A stretch of DNA of 64,000 nt from an uncultured Pseudomonadales bacterium (GTDB lineage Bacteria > Pseudomonadota > Gammaproteobacteria > Pseudomonadales > Balneatricaceae): positions 184,501 through 248,500 of the forward strand of contig CALJVT010000002.1 of NCBI GenBank assembly GCA_937773555.1, given 5' to 3'. This document shows positions 28,649 to 37,031 of the stretch, one piece after another. Made by a program: the position numbers and the translations under genes. The notes beneath the pieces are model-generated. The model made no database searches. It was not told the origin of the DNA and was given only the letters and a program-made list of their open reading frames with translations. Positions within the stretch are counted from its first letter, which is position 1; every line of letters begins with the position of its first letter.

Positions 28649-29662
28649 TTAGTACTGAGCGTTGATGGCTTGCGCCGCATCAATATTTTCTTGGCCCACG
28701 TCATCTTTAAACTCATCCCACACAGGTAGCATGGCCGCTTTCCATTGGGCGCGCTGCTCATCTGTTAATACGTGAATGGTCTTGCCTGTAGCTAAAATAG
28801 CTTCTTTGTTAGCTTCGTTTACTGCAAACGATTGAGCGTTACGTGAAACAGTCACCTCACGTAAAATAGTCTCTAACTGATTACGGATGTCATTAGGTAA
28901 ACCATCCCAAAATTCTGTAGATGTGACTACCATGTAATCTAAAATGCCATGGTTTGACTCTGTTACGCTATCTTGGACTTCGAAGAATTTTTTACCATAA
29001 ATATTAGAGTAAGTATTTTCTTGACCCTGAATCGTGCCAGATTGTAACCCTTGATACACTTCACTAAAGGCCATTTTTTGAGGTACAGCATCAAGGGCCT
29101 TAAACTGAGCAACAAGTACATCTGATGCCATTACGCGAAACTTCATGCCAGCGGCATCAGAAGGCGTTAGTAGGGGTTCAGTAGCTGATAGCTGCTTCAA
29201 ACCGTTGTGCCAAAACTCAAGTCCTAAAATCCCACGCTTCACCATGGCTGATTTCATTTCCTGGCCAGTTTCTGATGATTGAAATGCATCAATGGCGTCC
29301 ATATTTTTAAACATAAAAGGCAAGTCAAACAAACGATATTGCTTGGTGTACTTTTCAAATTTTGACAAAGATGGCGCCGCCATTTGAACGTCACCCAATA
29401 ACATGGCTTCTAGAACTTTTCCGTCACCATATAAAGTTGAATTAGGATAGACCTCCATACAAACCTTGCCGTCCATTTCACTATTAACACGCTCTGCTAA
29501 GGCGGTTGCCGCGATTCCCTTAGGGTGCTTGTCGGTATTAGTTACATGGCTAAACTTAATGACGATTTCGCCATCTTGACACACTTCACTAGCCTGGGCT
29601 GGAGCGGACACAAGAGCGACTGCCATGGTGCTTGCCAAAGCAGTTTTTAGAAAAAATTTCAT
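28649..29662 (-). CDS. dctP: TRAP transporter C4-dicarboxylate-binding protein DctP
   Basis: The periplasmic binding protein that delivers C4-dicarboxylates to DctQM. The 337-residue precursor has a clear signal peptide (Lys near the start, hydrophobic core, cleavage after AQA at residue 24). Family motifs include IKFSHVTNTDKHPKG, the arginine of GMKFRVMASDV that forms a salt bridge with the ligand carboxylate, and GTIQGQENTYSNIY. A sigma-54 promoter and a 22-bp palindrome lie just upstream. It is the first gene of dctPQM, and the sensor-regulator genes dctB-dctD lie immediately before it on the same strand. Confidence 0.94.
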   Translation of the reverse strand: MKFFLKTALASTMAVALVSAPAQASEVCQDGEIVIKFSHVTNTDKHPKGIAATALAERVNSEMDGKVCMEVYPNSTLYGDGKVLEAMLLGDVQMAAPSLSKFEKYTKQYRLFDLPFMFKNMDAIDAFQSSETGQEMKSAMVKRGILGLEFWHNGLKQLSATEPLLTPSDAAGMKFRVMASDVLVAQFKALDAVPQKMAFSEVYQGLQSGTIQGQENTYSNIYGKKFFEVQDSVTESNHGILDYMVVTSTEFWDGLPNDIRNQLETILREVTVSRNAQSFAVNEANKEAILATGKTIHVLTDEQRAQWKAAMLPVWDEFKDDVGQENIDAAQAINAQY

Positions 29663-29721
29663 AATGAACCTCGTTATTACAATTATTAGTGATTCTGTAG
29701 TTAGACTACTGATCTCTTAAC

Positions 29722-29737
29722 TGCAACTCTTGTGCCA
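29722..29737 (-). promoter_or_regulatory. Sigma-54 promoter of dctPQM
   Basis: On the minus strand the sequence reads TGGCACA, four bases, TTGCA, matching the sigma-54 consensus TGGCACG-N4-TTGCA with the essential GG and GC in place. Transcription would start near 29711, about 49 bases before the dctP ATG. The neighbouring dctD encodes a sigma-54 activator, which makes the assignment strong. Confidence 0.88.
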
Positions 29738-29818
29738 AATATTAACCATTTGATACGTATGGCTATATTTTTTAATATTGATCAATAGTGTAGTGCAATC
29801 TATACATTAATTTAGGCG

Positions 29819-29840
29819 AGTGTGTAGATATCTACACACT
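29819..29840. promoter_or_regulatory. 22-bp perfect palindrome, candidate DctD enhancer site
   Basis: The arms AGTGTGTAGAT and ATCTACACACT form a perfect inverted repeat centred about 118 bases upstream of the predicted dctP transcription start, the usual distance for an enhancer bound by a sigma-54 activator. A second, shorter palindrome TATTGATCAATA lies at 29776-29787, between it and the promoter. Binding by DctD is inferred. Confidence 0.65.
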
Positions 29841-29886
29841 TATTTAGGCTCCCGCAAGTGGTGAACTAGGTAACATTCAATAGCTC

Positions 29887-31233
29887 CTAATCATCCATAA
29901 ACCGGTGACGATCAAGGCCATACTTGGCTAGCTTGTCATACAAAGTTTTGCGGGCAATGCCTAAGCCTTGGTAGGTGCGTTTAATTGAGCCTTGGGCTTG
30001 GGACAGCGCTTCTTCAATGAGCCGCTTTTCATAGTGCTCCAAACGATTAGGCAGGCTGCTGCGGCTGCTGTCAGATTGCCAGTTAGCTAAGGAGCGCTGA
30101 TCAATAAGTGTGTCTGTTAGCACAAAACGCTCGGCCACATTAATAAGCTCACGCACATTTCCAGGCCAACCATGTTGCATCAAGGTATCAATCACGTGCA
30201 AGGACAAGTCAGGAGCGACAATGTTAAAACGGCTACTAGCCTGGCTAACAAAGTAGCGAAACAGTAGCACAATGTCTTGGTCCCGTTGGCGTAATGGCGG
30301 CAAGTGCAGCTCAACTACGTTAAGGCGATAGTATAGATCTTCCCTAAAAGCACCTTGTTCAGATAGCTGTTTGAGGTCACTTTTAGTGGCCGCAATGACC
30401 CTTATATCAATATTAATAGATTGGTTTGAGCCTAGCCGCTCTATTTGGCGCTCTTGTAATACACGTAATATTTTTACCGCCAATGATAAGGGAATACTTT
30501 CCACTTCGTCTAAAAAAATGGTGCCCTGGTGTGCGTACTCAAATTTACCAATGCGGGCTTTTTTTGCGTCAGTAAAAGCGCCTGCTTCGTAGCCAAACAA
30601 CTCTGCCTCCATCATTGACTCGGGCAATGCTGCACAGTTGATTGCCACAAAGGGGCCTTTATTTCGGTCGCTTTGTTCATGCAGGCTCCTCGCTGCTAAT
30701 TCTTTACCAGTGCCTGTTTCACCACAAATAAGCGTATTAACATCTGCTTTAGCCAGGCGGGTAATTTTTTCTTTAAGGCCATTAATGGCAGTTGAGTGGC
30801 CTATAATTTTTTCCTTGTACTGAGCTGCAATAGTATCTTTTAGTTGTCGGTTTTCACTCACCAGCTGCCGCTTATCTAGCCCGCGTCTAACGACTTCTAA
30901 TAAATGCTCGCGACGGAATGGTTTTTCTATAAAATCATAAGCACCGCTGCGGATAGCACTAAGAGCCATTTGTACATCGCCATGGCCGGTGATTAATATG
31001 ACAGGCAAGTCTGAATCTAATGTTTGTAGTGCTGCTAATAACTCAAAGCCGTCCATTTTGGGCATACGAATATCGCAAATGACGATGCCCTGCCAGCTCC
31101 GGTCAAGAGTTTTTAAAGCATCTTCTGCGCTGGCAAAGGCAACAGCCGCATAATCTGCTAGGTGCAGCATTTCAACCAATGCATTGCGGATATCTTGATG
31201 GTCGTCGATTACACAGATAGTGGGTAGGTTCAT
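29887..31233 (-). CDS. dctD: C4-dicarboxylate response regulator DctD (sigma-54 activator)
   Basis: A 448-residue NtrC-type regulator. The receiver domain has the phosphoacceptor Asp54 in VICDIRMPKMDG. The AAA+ domain has Walker A GETGTGKE (171-178) and Walker B GTIFLDEVE (237-245), and the C-terminal Fis-type helix-turn-helix is around GLGIARKTLYDKLAKYGL. The loop that contacts sigma-54 reads GAFTDA (218-223) instead of the usual GAFTGA. It lies 33 bases downstream of dctB, and its stop is followed by the palindrome and sigma-54 promoter of dctP, its predicted target. Confidence 0.94.
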   Translation of the reverse strand: MNLPTICVIDDHQDIRNALVEMLHLADYAAVAFASAEDALKTLDRSWQGIVICDIRMPKMDGFELLAALQTLDSDLPVILITGHGDVQMALSAIRSGAYDFIEKPFRREHLLEVVRRGLDKRQLVSENRQLKDTIAAQYKEKIIGHSTAINGLKEKITRLAKADVNTLICGETGTGKELAARSLHEQSDRNKGPFVAINCAALPESMMEAELFGYEAGAFTDAKKARIGKFEYAHQGTIFLDEVESIPLSLAVKILRVLQERQIERLGSNQSINIDIRVIAATKSDLKQLSEQGAFREDLYYRLNVVELHLPPLRQRDQDIVLLFRYFVSQASSRFNIVAPDLSLHVIDTLMQHGWPGNVRELINVAERFVLTDTLIDQRSLANWQSDSSRSSLPNRLEHYEKRLIEEALSQAQGSIKRTYQGLGIARKTLYDKLAKYGLDRHRFMDD

Positions 31234-31266
31234 GTATTTTCTCTAGTGGCCATCATGTAGTGATGC

Positions 31267-33099
31267 CTAATGTCTATTTCGGGCCTGCAATTGGATAGCG
31301 AATACTGCACCCTCAGTCGAATTTTCAGCACTAAGTTCGCCGCCCATAGTTTTTATAATACTGTACGAAATTGTGAGACCTAAACCTAATCCCACGCCCA
31401 CATCTTTGGTGCTAAAAAATGGATCAAATAAGTGATGTAAGTGCTCACTATCAATTCCAGAGCCTGTATCAGTGACATAAATGGTGGCTTTTTTTAATTT
31501 ATTGGGTGAGCTTCTTTGAAAGTATATCCTAATAAGCTTGCGAGGACTTTTGTGCATAGCGTCCAAGGCATTGGTTAATAGGTTAATAAATACTTGTTCC
31601 AGCCTCACGTCATTGGCCATCACTTGTATGCAGGACATATCTTCCAAAATAGTTTCAACCCTTTCGTGACTGATACGAGGTAAAAGCAAAGATAAAGCAT
31701 TGTCCAGGGCAGTTTGAGGGCACACCCATTCAGTTTTATCATCAGTTTTGCGGCCAAATGTTTTTAAATGAGCCGTAATGAGGCCCATTTTGTGAGCTAA
31801 ATTTTTTATCTGTAAAAGTTTTTCCTGTGCTTTTTCTGGTTGTGATCTTGCCAACCACTGTTCTGCGTTGTCTGCAGAGGCCATGATCGCAGTTAATGGC
31901 TGGTTGATCTCATGGGTGACGCTGGTGGCTAACTGGCCAAGCGCTGCAAGCTTAGCTGAGTGAATAAGTTCTTGCTGGGTTTGCTTGAGTTCTTGGTTGC
32001 TTTGTTGCAGGGCTTTTGTGCGCTCAGCGACACGGTATTCGAGTTGATCCTTAGCTTGTTGTAGGCGGTTTTGATTAACTTCTCGACGGTCTAAAGTCTC
32101 CAAAAGTTGAAGGCGACGCTGAGTGACCACGTAAGCTAAACTGAGTAGCAAAGCCCACAATAATGATGAAATGGCTACACCTTGAAACACACTCTTTTTT
32201 GCGGCTACAAGATCACCTTGGCCATAAATGGTCCAGTTTAACTCTGGCATCCGCTTGGTAACTTCTAACACTCGCTTAAAGCCAGCCTTTGGTAAGCTTA
32301 TAATTTGGCCATAAGGGGTATTTTTATGCACCTGTGTTTGTAAGAGAGGAAAAGAAACCATTGGGTATTTGCTGCTTGCGCGAATGGCCTGTTTTTGTAT
32401 GTCCGTCAGTGGAGAGCGAGTAAGGAATAGCCAGCTAGGTATGCTTGATGCGATTACTACGCCATATTCGTCGGTAATTAGCATCGGTGTGGCTTTATTG
32501 AGCCAGGTACGCTCCAGGCGCGCCATATTTACTTTTACTACAATAACGCCAACCACTTCACCGGTTTCAGGTTCAAATAAAGGTTCGCTAAAATAGTATC
32601 CCCGTATGCCTGCATATAGGCCTAAAGTAAAAAAACCACCGGACCCACCAGCCTTAGCTGAACTGTAAAAGGGACTATTCTCATAACGATTACCAACATT
32701 ATCTAGGTTGGTTGAGTCAACTGTAGTGCCAGTAGAATTCATGACAAACACTTCATCGGCATTGGTAGCTTGGCGAATATGTTGCAGATGTTGGTTAGGC
32801 AGGCTACTTGCAGTTGCTAAGTTGGGGTTAGATACTTGAGCTACGAGGCTGGCGTCAAGCATGAGTACTTTGGGGATGAATCGGTATTTTTCGAGTTCAC
32901 TATTGAGGCTTTCAGCAAACAGTGACAAGTCGTCGTACACCTTTTGGTGCAGGTCTTTATGGGCTTGTTCATCTAAAGTTATCCAACTAATCCACAGCCA
33001 ACTTGGTAGCGTCACTAAAAGGGCTGCTAAGTACATAAACTTTACATTTCTTTGCAACCAACTTGGTTTTCTGTAAATGATGTCGTTTTTGTCTACCAT
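31267..33099 (-). CDS. dctB: C4-dicarboxylate sensor histidine kinase DctB
   Basis: A 610-residue membrane kinase with helices at about residues 20-42 and 306-326 enclosing a periplasmic double PDC/Cache sensor of about 265 residues, the DctB-type arrangement. A coiled coil (350-380) leads to the HisKA domain with His396 in SVTHEINQPLTAI, and the ATPase domain shows NLLTNALDAM, DTGSGID and GLGLGLTISYSI. It would bind external C4-dicarboxylates and phosphorylate DctD. It is the first gene of the dctB-dctD unit and is divergent from amt. Confidence 0.92.
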   Translation of the reverse strand: MVDKNDIIYRKPSWLQRNVKFMYLAALLVTLPSWLWISWITLDEQAHKDLHQKVYDDLSLFAESLNSELEKYRFIPKVLMLDASLVAQVSNPNLATASSLPNQHLQHIRQATNADEVFVMNSTGTTVDSTNLDNVGNRYENSPFYSSAKAGGSGGFFTLGLYAGIRGYYFSEPLFEPETGEVVGVIVVKVNMARLERTWLNKATPMLITDEYGVVIASSIPSWLFLTRSPLTDIQKQAIRASSKYPMVSFPLLQTQVHKNTPYGQIISLPKAGFKRVLEVTKRMPELNWTIYGQGDLVAAKKSVFQGVAISSLLWALLLSLAYVVTQRRLQLLETLDRREVNQNRLQQAKDQLEYRVAERTKALQQSNQELKQTQQELIHSAKLAALGQLATSVTHEINQPLTAIMASADNAEQWLARSQPEKAQEKLLQIKNLAHKMGLITAHLKTFGRKTDDKTEWVCPQTALDNALSLLLPRISHERVETILEDMSCIQVMANDVRLEQVFINLLTNALDAMHKSPRKLIRIYFQRSSPNKLKKATIYVTDTGSGIDSEHLHHLFDPFFSTKDVGVGLGLGLTISYSIIKTMGGELSAENSTEGAVFAIQLQARNRH

Positions 33100-33232
33100 A
33101 GTAAATTAGGTTCTAAGCCCTTTAAATAGTCGATTACAGCTGTTTTTGCCTGCCATCAATGAAAAAAAATGTGGCGGTTTTGTATTTGACGCCTGCATAA
33201 CTTCATGGTTAATATGATGGATGTTAGATAAG

Positions 33233-33257
33233 AGTATATCGTTTGTGTCGATATACT
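33233..33257. promoter_or_regulatory. Inverted repeat between dctB and amt
   Basis: AGTATATCG (33233-33241) and CGATATACT (33249-33257) form a perfect 9-bp inverted repeat around seven bases, centred about 80 bases before the amt start. A smaller repeat CGCAT-N5-ATGCG follows at 33270-33284. The site sits where an operator for amt or dctB would be expected. I see no sigma-54 promoter in front of amt. Confidence 0.45.
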
Positions 33258-33325
33258 TATATCTCTCATCGCATGATTAATGCGCTAGTGACCTTAAAAT
33301 AACAACAAAAAAGTGGAGGGAGACA

Positions 33326-34639
33326 ATGACTCCTGAAGAAATGCAGGCAGCAATTGAGGCGTTACAGGGTTTAAGTAACACTAACCTCGAAATATTTTAT
33401 TATTGGTGTACCGCCATAATGATCTTAATCCATGCGGGCTTTCTCATGTACGAGATGGGCGCTTCACGAGTAAAACATTCGTTGGCTTCTGGTACTAAAA
33501 ACATTCTCGCATTTGCGTTTATGATTCCTACGTTTTATATGTTTGGCTGGTTAATCTACTTGTCTATGTGGCAGGGCTTTACCTACGACCCTGTTTGGGG
33601 CGAATTTGGCTTACCTATGTCAGCTATTATGGGGCCTAACATGGCAGACCAAGCCACAGGTGTATTCTGGGGTGCGTTTACTCTGTTTGCCTGTACTACG
33701 GCTTCCATCTTGTCAGGTGCGGTTATTGAACGTATCCGTATGGCATCCTTCGTTGTACTAGCAGTTATCTTGGGTTCTGTAGTTTGGAACTTGGCAGCGT
33801 CTTGGGGCTGGCATCCAGCCGGTTGGTTGGTAACTGAATATGGTTATCACGATGCTGTGGCTTCTGGTGTGGTACATACAATCTCTGGCTTCTTTGCTTT
33901 AGGTGTGTTGATCAACCTTGGCCCACGTATTGGTAAGTTCAATGCAGATGGCAGTGCTAACGTCATCCGTGGGCATAGCTTACCTATGACCATTACCGGT
34001 TTGATGTTGATCGTTGTAGGTTTCTTCGGCTTCATCGGCGCATGTGTGCTGTATAACTACGGTGTAGGCGGTGGCTGGACAAACATCTACGGTGGTCCCA
34101 CCACTCTTTCTGCATACCTCTTTAACACCTTAATGGCTGTTGCTGGTGGTATTATCGGTTGTTACGCCTGTACCCGTGATCCTTTCTGGATGATGTCTGG
34201 TGCTTTGTGTGGTGTTATCTCCGCTGCAGCTGGTCTTGACTTATGGTACCCACCATTGGCATTTGCAATTGCCTTCGCTGGAGGTTACTTAGGGCCTTGG
34301 GCTGCTAAGCAATTGGAAAAAATGGGCATCGACGATGCTGTTGGCGCTGTATCTGTGCACGGTGTGTGTGGTGTCTGGGGCTTATTGGCTGTTGGTATCT
34401 TCCTAGGCGGTTACCCAGGCTTTAGCTCTTGGGACGGCTTTGAAATTCCACCGATCAACATGACAGGCCAAGTTATTGGCGCTGCAGTAATGATCGCCAC
34501 AGGCTTTATCCCGGGTTATGTTTTATCTTGGATCTTCAACAAGTTGGGTGTACTTCGTGCTGGTGACGGCGTCCAACGTGACGGTATGGATAACGAGTTG
34601 GAAGGCGTTGCCTATCCAGAAGAGATTCGTTCTCAATAA
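33326..34639 (+). CDS. amt: Ammonium transporter (Amt family)
   Basis: An 11-helix ammonium channel of 437 residues. The twin histidines of the pore are in GVVHTISGFFAL and SVHGVCGVWG, and the structural aspartate lies eight residues before the first one (DAVASGVVH), as in AmtB. There is no signal peptide. A strong GGAGGGAG ribosome binding site precedes ATG 33326. Unlike many amt genes it is not next to glnK; instead a 56-residue membrane protein gene follows. Nearby tmm and polyamine genes release or deal with reduced nitrogen, so ammonium uptake fits; transport of a methylated amine is possible but not shown. Confidence 0.93.
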   Translation: MTPEEMQAAIEALQGLSNTNLEIFYYWCTAIMILIHAGFLMYEMGASRVKHSLASGTKNILAFAFMIPTFYMFGWLIYLSMWQGFTYDPVWGEFGLPMSAIMGPNMADQATGVFWGAFTLFACTTASILSGAVIERIRMASFVVLAVILGSVVWNLAASWGWHPAGWLVTEYGYHDAVASGVVHTISGFFALGVLINLGPRIGKFNADGSANVIRGHSLPMTITGLMLIVVGFFGFIGACVLYNYGVGGGWTNIYGGPTTLSAYLFNTLMAVAGGIIGCYACTRDPFWMMSGALCGVISAAAGLDLWYPPLAFAIAFAGGYLGPWAAKQLEKMGIDDAVGAVSVHGVCGVWGLLAVGIFLGGYPGFSSWDGFEIPPINMTGQVIGAAVMIATGFIPGYVLSWIFNKLGVLRAGDGVQRDGMDNELEGVAYPEEIRSQ

Positions 34640-34706
34640 AGTAAGTTGTGCAAGCTAAGCCTATTCAGGTTTAGCTTGTATCCATTAAGAATAAGAGGAT
34701 ATACCT

Positions 34707-34877
34707 ATGTTTAATTCATCACCAATTACCAGCTGGGAAGGTGCAGAAGCCATCTTCAGTTATGCTGACAGCCCTATGGGTATGGCGGTATGCTTTTGGA
34801 TAATGACGGCGATGCTTATCATTCCGCTTGTTGTGTCTTATAACGCGGAAGAGAGAGCTGAGATTGCTCATCAGTAA
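34707..34877 (+). CDS. Small single-helix membrane protein downstream of amt
   Basis: A 56-residue frame with ATG 34707 and a good ribosome binding site (AAGAGGA, about seven bases before). It encodes a polar N-terminus (MFNSSPITSWEGAEAIF), one membrane helix (about residues 25-45, MGMAVCFWIMTAMLIIPLVV) and a charged tail (NAEERAEIAHQ). It lies 67 bases after amt on the same strand and before the shared terminator, so it is probably co-transcribed. I do not recognise a family. It might be an accessory subunit or regulator of the transporter, or simply a small membrane protein; codon-like structure and the ribosome binding site favour a real gene. Confidence 0.65.
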   Translation: MFNSSPITSWEGAEAIFSYADSPMGMAVCFWIMTAMLIIPLVVSYNAEERAEIAHQ

Positions 34878-34912
34878 ATAACGATCAGTACCATGGTCTA
34901 AAATAAAGGCCT

Positions 34913-34940
34913 AAAAAAACCGCCCTTTGGCGGTTTTTTT
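34913..34940. terminator. Bidirectional terminator between the amt unit and mdh
   Basis: The arms AAAACCGCC and GGCGGTTTT surround the loop CTTT. A run of A stands before and a run of T after, so it can end transcription from both the amt side and the converging mdh gene, whose stop is 20 bases away. Confidence 0.9.
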
Positions 34941-34959
34941 GTTTTAGCCAAATGCTAAA

Positions 34960-35937
34960 TCAGACTAAATGAGAAATAGCATCGCGCTCTTCTTCTAGCT
35001 CTTGGCGAGTCTTATCGATGTAAGTTTGGCTTGCAGCATCAATTGATAGGCCTTGAACAATGCTGTATTCACCGTTCTGGCAAGTGACAGGGAAAGAGAA
35101 CATTAAATCCTTTGGGATGCCGTAGCTTCCGTCACTGGGGATGCCCATGCTGGTCCAATCACCATTTTCTGTGCCGGCAGCCCAGATACGCATGTGGTCA
35201 ATTGCTGCGTTGGCTGCAGAGGCTGCGGAAGACGCACCACGGGCTTTAATGATAGACGCTCCCCGTTGAGCGATTACTGGAATAAAGTCTGTGTCGATCC
35301 AGTTTTGATCCACTAGGTCTGTTGCTGCCTGGCCCTTCACTGTGGCATTAGTTACGTCGGCATACATAGTGGCTGAATGGTTGCCCCAGATGCATAGGTT
35401 CTTCACGTCACTTACGCCAGCATTAGTTTGGTTAGCAAGTTGGGTAAGGGCGCGGTTGTGGTCTAAACGAGTCATGGCTGTAAACTGCAATGGGTTTAGA
35501 TCTGGCGCGCTCTTCATGGCAATATAAGCATTGGTGTTGGCAGGGTTGCCAACAACAAGCACTTTAACGTTGCTGTTAGCGTTGTCGTTGATTGCCTTAC
35601 CTTGGGCGGTAAAGATGTTTGCGTTAGCTTCTAGCAAGTCTTTACGTTCCATACCTGGGCCACGTGGACGAGCGCCAACAAGTAAACAATAATGAGCATC
35701 ATTAAAGGCCACTGCCGCGTCATCGGTAGGCGTGATAGAGTTCACTAACGGGAAGGCGCAGTCTTCAATTTCCATAACCACGCCATTGAGTGCGCCAAGG
35801 GCTGGGGTAATTTCCAATAACTTTAGGTTTATTGGCTGATCGCTACCTAACATTTCGCCTTTGGCGATACGAAAGATAAGGGAATAAGAAATCTGGCCGG
35901 CGGCACCGGTGATAACAACGTTAACTGGGCTCTTCAT
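34960..35937 (-). CDS. mdh: Malate dehydrogenase
   Basis: NAD-dependent malate dehydrogenase of the TCA cycle, 325 residues. The nucleotide-binding motif is [11 protein letters not shown], the substrate-binding loop is [23 protein letters not shown] follows, and the catalytic pair is in [13 protein letters not shown] and [11 protein letters not shown]. The sequence belongs to the cytosolic-type (group 2) bacterial malate dehydrogenases, as in Pseudomonas relatives and Burkholderia, and not to the E. coli type. A GGAG site precedes the ATG. It is a single-gene unit; C4-acids imported by DctPQM would feed into it. Confidence 0.95.
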   Translation of the reverse strand: MKSPVNVVITGAAGQISYSLIFRIAKGEMLGSDQPINLKLLEITPALGALNGVVMEIEDCAFPLVNSITPTDDAAVAFNDAHYCLLVGARPRGPGMERKDLLEANANIFTAQGKAINDNANSNVKVLVVGNPANTNAYIAMKSAPDLNPLQFTAMTRLDHNRALTQLANQTNAGVSDVKNLCIWGNHSATMYADVTNATVKGQAATDLVDQNWIDTDFIPVIAQRGASIIKARGASSAASAANAAIDHMRIWAAGTENGDWTSMGIPSDGSYGIPKDLMFSFPVTCQNGEYSIVQGLSIDAASQTYIDKTRQELEEERDAISHLV

Positions 35938-36126
35938 TAGATACTCCGAAGCGTGGACCTTTTGATTGACTGCTCAGTGACAGGTAAAAGGTATTGAAAT
36001 AGACCACAATGTCGCATTAATGCGGCTTTGGGTCTTAAATGAAGCGGCATTATACCTAACATTGTTTAACTTCGGTATGCGACAAAGGGCTATTTAACTG
36101 ATACAGATTATTCAGGAGTAATTTAC

Positions 36127-37023
36127 ATGCATTATGTCACTACCAAACGCGGCCGTTTAGGTGCTGTTATCCAGGGCTGCTTAATCGATATTGATGCGGC
36201 CAGCAGCGCTTTAGGTTTAGCGGTTCTGTGCCCCGACATATGGTCTTTGCTGGATAGCCCCAAAAACGTGCAGGATGAGTTTGAAAAACTGGCTAATATG
36301 GCTTATGTAGAGAATGTTGCCTGTGTTACTTACATGCCAGAATTGGTGGGTTCACCGCTACCGCAGTTGCGCCGTAACGTATTTTGTATTGGCAAAAACT
36401 ATGCTGACCATGCGTTAGAAATTGCTGATAAAATGGGAATTAGCGCCGATCTACCAAAATATCCTATAGTATTCAGTAAGGCAACAAATACGCTTATTGG
36501 GCCACTTGATACCATACCCCTTCATGAGGGTGTGACAGGCAAGATAGATTATGAGGGGGAGCTAGCCTTGGTAATTGGCAAGGCTGGGATCAATATTTCT
36601 AAACAGGATGCGTGGAGTCACATTTTTGGGTTTAGCTGTTATAACGATGTGTCTGCTAGAGATTTACAAAAACGCCATAATCAATGGCACCTTGGTAAAT
36701 GTTTAGATGGTTTTGGCCCCATGGGCCCCGCAATTACACCTACTTACGGTAAGCCATTAAGTGAGGATACGCGCCTTACCTGTAAAGTGAACGGCGAACT
36801 AAGACAAGATGCTACTTTGGCACAAATGATTTTTGATATCCCTACGCTAATAGCAACATTATCGGCAGGTATTACCCTGGAAGTGGGTGATGTGATTGCC
36901 ACAGGAACCCCTGCTGGGGTGGGCATGGGATTTAACCCCATGCGTTTTTTAGCCCCTGGTGATGAGGTGGAAGTGGCCATCGACGGCACACTCCCCCTAA
37001 TTAATAGGCTAGCGTTAGCCTAG
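36127..37023 (+). CDS. Fumarylacetoacetate hydrolase family enzyme
   Basis: A 298-residue member of the FAH superfamily, which cleaves or hydrates 2-oxo acids (acylpyruvases, oxaloacetate decarboxylases, 2-hydroxyhepta-dienedioate isomerases). Family motifs: FCIGKNYADHALE, the metal-binding IDYEGELALVIGK, and IFGFSCYNDVSARDLQ, GKCLDGFGPMGP and ATGTPAGVGMG. An AGGAG site is eight bases before ATG 36127. No aromatic-degradation genes are nearby, so a general role such as acylpyruvate hydrolysis or oxaloacetate decarboxylation is as likely; the substrate cannot be told. It converges on tmm with only 8 bases between the stops. Confidence 0.85.
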   Translation: MHYVTTKRGRLGAVIQGCLIDIDAASSALGLAVLCPDIWSLLDSPKNVQDEFEKLANMAYVENVACVTYMPELVGSPLPQLRRNVFCIGKNYADHALEIADKMGISADLPKYPIVFSKATNTLIGPLDTIPLHEGVTGKIDYEGELALVIGKAGINISKQDAWSHIFGFSCYNDVSARDLQKRHNQWHLGKCLDGFGPMGPAITPTYGKPLSEDTRLTCKVNGELRQDATLAQMIFDIPTLIATLSAGITLEVGDVIATGTPAGVGMGFNPMRFLAPGDEVEVAIDGTLPLINRLALA

Positions 37024-37031
37024 CATTAAGC

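Noticed and set aside
36013-36024. Palindrome CGCATTAATGCG before mdh and the similar CGCAT-N5-ATGCG before amt as a shared operator
   Set aside because: Spacings differ and the shared bases are few; chance similarity cannot be excluded.
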